Assembly: GCA_900553475.1 (NCBI GenBank)
Contig: USEF01000086.1
Coordinates: forward strand, 1 to 6,787
Source: an uncultured Collinsella sp.
GTDB taxonomy: Bacteria; Actinomycetota; Coriobacteriia; Coriobacteriales; Coriobacteriaceae
Direction of reading: 5' to 3'
Length of the DNA stretch: 6,787 nt
Positions within the stretch are counted from its first letter, which is position 1, and each line of letters opens with the position of its first letter. The notes beneath the pieces were generated by a model that saw nothing but the letters and a program-made list of their open reading frames with translations, made no database searches and was not told where the DNA came from. Shown one piece after another: positions 5,030 to 6,787 of this stretch. A program made the translations under genes and the position numbers.

Positions 5030-6292
5030 GTGCAAAATACGAAGCAAAAGCCGAGCACCAAGCAAAAGCTGACCATCGCGGCCATCTTTGGCGCCATGGG
5101 CCCCGGTCTTCTGGCGGCGCTTTCGGGCAATGACGCCGGCGGCATCGCCACGTATTCCAGCGCGGGCGCCAGCTATGGCTATAAGATGCTCTGGATGCTT
5201 CCCGTCATGACCGTGCTGCTTATCGTGACGCAGGAGACCGCGGCGCGCTGCGGATGCGTCACGGGTAAGGGCCTGGCCTCGCTCATCCGTGAGCGCTTTG
5301 GTGTGCGCAAGAGCGTGCTGGCCATGGCGGCGCTGCTGATCGCCAACACGGCCGTTACCATCTCGGAGTTTGCGGGTATCGCGAGCGGTCTTGCCCTCTT
5401 TGGCGTTCCGGCGAGTATCTCGGTGCCGCTCGTGGCGCTGCTGGTGTGGATGCTTACCATGTCGGGCAGTTTCCAGCGCATCGAGAAGATTTTGCTGCTG
5501 GTAAGCTGCGTGTTCGTGACCTACATCGTCGCCGCGTTTATGGCCGGCCCCAACTGGGGCGAGGTCGCGGTCGACTTGGTCGTCCCCAATATTCAGAATG
5601 ATCCCAGCTACGTGTCGCTTGTGGTCGCAACAATCGGTACCACCATCGCACCGTGGATGATCTTCTTGGCTCAGAACAACGTGGTCGATAAGAATGCGGG
5701 CGAGGACGACATCGTGCTGCAGCGTATTGATACCGTGAGCGGCTCGATTGCCGCTGATATCATTGCGGGCTTCATTATCATCACGACCGGTACGGTGCTG
5801 TTCCCGGCGGGTATTCAGATTAGCGATGCCGCCGATGCCGCCCGCGCGCTGGAGCCCATCGCGGGCCAGTGGTCCACGGTGCTGTTTGCCTCGGGCCTGG
5901 TCGCAGCGAGCTTTTTGGCTGCCTGCGTGCTGCCGGGCGTTACGTCGAGTGCCATCTGCGAGGCTTTTGGCTGGGAGCGCGGTGCCGATCGCAGCTGGGA
6001 CGAGGCCCCGGTTTACCGCGGCATCATTACGGCCATCATCGGCATTTCTGCCGTGTTGGTGCTCATGCCTGGCGTCGATTTGTTCCAGATTATGATGACC
6101 TCGCAGGTCATCAACGGCGTGCTGCTGCCCGTAGTCCTGGTATTTCAGGTGGTTATCGCGGCGGATCGCCACATTATGGGCGCCAACCGCAACGGCCGCG
6201 TATGGAACGTGCTCACTTGGGCGACTATCGGCGTGATTACGGTGCTGACGGTCGTCATGTTTGTGCTGCAAGCGATGGGCTACAGCGCTTAA
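5030..6292 (+). CDS. NRAMP-family transporter of the NRMT (magnesium) type
   Basis: This 420-residue protein has about 11 hydrophobic helices. GTG 5030 is chosen because GGTGG (5021-5025) precedes it and because an earlier GTG at 4967 would put 21 unlike residues inside the previous gene's frame. Helix 1 reads GPGLLAALSGNDAGGIATYSS (about residues 24-44) and matches GPGxLAxxxxxDPGNxAT of NRAMP metal transporters; TQETAARCG (67-75) matches helix 3. In ordinary NRAMP/MntH proteins the Mn2+/Fe2+ site is formed by DPGN of helix 1 and MPH of helix 6. Here these are Asp35-Ala-Gly-Gly38 and Ala207-Pro-Trp209. Loss of the soft Met ligand and of the Asn and His is, as I recall, the mark of NRAMP-related Mg2+ transporters, including the one studied from the coriobacterium Eggerthella lenta. 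It likely imports Mg2+ across the cytoplasmic membrane. It is co-transcribed with the MgtE-like gene and followed by a terminator. Confidence 0.88.
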   Translation: MQNTKQKPSTKQKLTIAAIFGAMGPGLLAALSGNDAGGIATYSSAGASYGYKMLWMLPVMTVLLIVTQETAARCGCVTGKGLASLIRERFGVRKSVLAMAALLIANTAVTISEFAGIASGLALFGVPASISVPLVALLVWMLTMSGSFQRIEKILLLVSCVFVTYIVAAFMAGPNWGEVAVDLVVPNIQNDPSYVSLVVATIGTTIAPWMIFLAQNNVVDKNAGEDDIVLQRIDTVSGSIAADIIAGFIIITTGTVLFPAGIQISDAADAARALEPIAGQWSTVLFASGLVAASFLAACVLPGVTSSAICEAFGWERGADRSWDEAPVYRGIITAIIGISAVLVLMPGVDLFQIMMTSQVINGVLLPVVLVFQVVIAADRHIMGANRNGRVWNVLTWATIGVITVLTVVMFVLQAMGYSA

Positions 6293-6310
6293 CGCCCACT
6301 TTTGCTTCCG

Positions 6311-6341
6311 AACAGGCCGCAGCGATGGGCTGCGGCCTGTT
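6311..6341 (+). terminator. Rho-independent terminator of the magnesium unit
   Basis: There is a perfect 12-bp stem (AACAGGCCGCAG at 6311-6322 with CTGCGGCCTGTT at 6330-6341), a 7-nt loop and a T-tract (TGTTTTTCGTTT). It lies 18 bases after the stop of the NRMT gene. The loop and flank repeat 11 bases (AGCGATGGGCT) found at the end of that gene (6271-6281), probably by chance. Confidence 0.92.
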
Positions 6342-6378
6342 TTTCGTTTGCTATAGGGCGTTAGTTATATGGCGGTGG

Positions 6379-6408
6379 GCAAAAAATGCCAAATATGAGT
6401 ACTGTTGC
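6379..6408 (+). repeat. Left terminal inverted repeat
   Basis: It matches the reverse complement of 6571-6600 at 26 of 30 positions. It holds a GCAAAAAA outer end and the 17-nt perfect core CAAATATGAGTACTGTT. The mismatches are at arm positions 9-11 and 29. Confidence 0.75.
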
Positions 6409-6438
6409 TAAGTGAACAGCATTTACATCCAAAAAGAT

Positions 6439-6466
6439 AATGAACAGAACCTATAGTATGTTCATT
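6439..6466 (+). repeat. AT-rich hairpin inside the terminal-repeat element
   Basis: AATGAACA (6439-6446) and TGTTCATT (6459-6466) are perfect inverted repeats around a 12-nt loop. A third copy of GAACAG lies at 6414-6419. The motif could be a protein site or a stem of a folded transcript. Confidence 0.45.
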
Positions 6467-6467
6467 A

Positions 6468-6544
6468 AAATTGGCTTCAATACGCCTTAAACCAGTCAGG
6501 TTGGCTGCTTTAGGGGGCTGTAGGGGTCGCCCGAACGCCAATTT
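6468..6544 (+). repeat. Second internal inverted repeat of the element
   Basis: AAATTGGC (6468-6475) and GCCAATTT (6537-6544) are perfect inverted repeats. With one bulge, TTC after the left arm also pairs with GAA before the right arm. They enclose a G-rich stretch with two close copies of TAGGGG (6511-6526). Confidence 0.4.
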
Positions 6545-6570
6545 GGGTGGTTTTGCCTGCTACTAAAATG

Positions 6571-6600
6571 GTAACAGTACTCATATTTGCTCTTTTTTGC
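6571..6600 (-). repeat. Right terminal inverted repeat
   Basis: This is the partner of the left arm, with core AACAGTACTCATATTTG and outer end TTTTTTGC. Reading outward, each arm encodes the residues KYEYC in one frame (minus strand here, plus strand on the left), which follows directly from the repeat and is not evidence of a gene. Confidence 0.75.
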
Positions 6601-6787
6601 ACACAGGCCTTTGAGGTCGCGACGAAAAGGGCTTGTTTTGATTGTTTGGGGCACGCGCGAGGCACGGAAACGATGTCTGGAGGGGCGGAGCGGCTTGGAA
6701 TTCATCCATAGAGGTCTTCATTGGCTGCGCCAGGAGTGCTTCCGGGTGCTGGTGCAAAAGGAGTGTCCCTAACTGCCGCAGGGGGCG
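6601..6787. other. Unassigned sequence after the element
   Basis: No gene, RNA or clear regulatory site could be recognised. An open frame (+, ending at 6772, with GFF-like residues such as LEFIHRGLHWLRQECF) starts inside the right terminal repeat, has no ribosome binding site at its first start and resembles nothing I know. The stretch could be a gene remnant, another intergenic repeat or the leader of a gene beyond the window. Confidence 0.3.

Larger units (their letters stand above)
6379..6600. mobile_element. 222-bp MITE-like element with terminal inverted repeats
   Basis: Inverted repeats of 30 nt bound a segment that is clearly richer in A and T than its neighbours. No frame inside looks like a gene. 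It contains two further inverted repeats (6439-6466 and 6468-6544). I see no convincing target-site duplication outside the ends. Each arm ends, reading outward, in a T-run (TTTTTTGC), so a transcript from either side would meet a potential stem followed by U residues, as in a two-way terminator. It could be a MITE, a dispersed intergenic repeat of this lineage, or a structured RNA; copy number cannot be judged from one window. Confidence 0.5.

Noticed and set aside
4883..6271. A 462-codon open frame on the minus strand
   Set aside because: It is antisense to the NRMT transporter and has a composition (many His, Arg, Gln) typical of a shadow frame.
6271..6331. Direct repeat AGCGATGGGCT at the end of the NRMT gene and in the terminator
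   Set aside because: Eleven bases shared over a short distance in GC-rich sequence; no structure or function follows from it.
6587..6772. A 61-codon plus-strand frame (and a 69-codon minus-strand frame at 6496-6705)
   Set aside because: Both run through a terminal inverted repeat, lack ribosome binding sites and match no known family.
1..6787. CRISPR arrays, tRNA or rRNA genes
   Set aside because: No regularly spaced direct repeats and no tRNA-like or rRNA-like sequence were seen on reading.

Overview
The window is GC-rich bacterial DNA, with GC-rich third codon positions and a GTG and a TTG start among the genes. It carries a transporter of the NRAMP-related magnesium type. This, together with the gene set and general codon style, suggests an actinobacterium of the class Coriobacteriia, perhaps Collinsella or a relative. 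That placement rests on resemblance only. All convincing genes lie on the + strand.

Layout. Positions 1-42 may hold the last codons of an upstream gene. A promoter with a perfect TATAAT (122-127) precedes a two-gene unit. Its first gene is a small YtxH-type membrane-anchored protein (179-568), and its second, overlapping it by one base, is a PRC-barrel protein (568-1323). A strong hairpin (1345-1374) follows. Just after it comes a gene for a membrane-anchored protein with a polysaccharide-deacetylase (NodB) domain (1396-2802). Several of its metal-binding and catalytic residues are replaced, so it may not be an active deacetylase.

The 374-base gap at 2803-3176 is full of structure. It has a nested inverted repeat after the deacetylase gene, a near-perfect palindrome, an extended -10 promoter, and a leader of about 200 nt. 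The leader contains a possible 10-codon leader peptide (MKSKPRPYSR) and hairpins that cannot all form at once. This leader precedes a two-gene unit. The first gene (3177-5021) encodes a PRC-barrel/MgtE-N/CBS/five-helix membrane protein, MgtE-like but without the usual MgtE pore signatures. The second (5030-6292) is an NRAMP-fold transporter whose metal site reads DAGG and APW instead of DPGN and MPH, as in the NRMT magnesium transporters. The likely picture is a magnesium uptake unit in which the MgtE-like protein senses or regulates, and the NRMT protein carries the ion. A clear rho-independent terminator (6311-6341) ends it.

The 3' end (6342-6787) has no convincing gene. It holds a 222-bp, AT-richer element bounded by 30-nt terminal inverted repeats (26 of 30 matching). 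This looks like a MITE or a dispersed intergenic repeat that could also act as a two-way terminator. Nothing could be recognised in 6601-6787.

The points most worth following are the leader of the magnesium unit, the altered MgtE-like core beside an NRMT, the degenerate deacetylase, and the terminal-repeat element.
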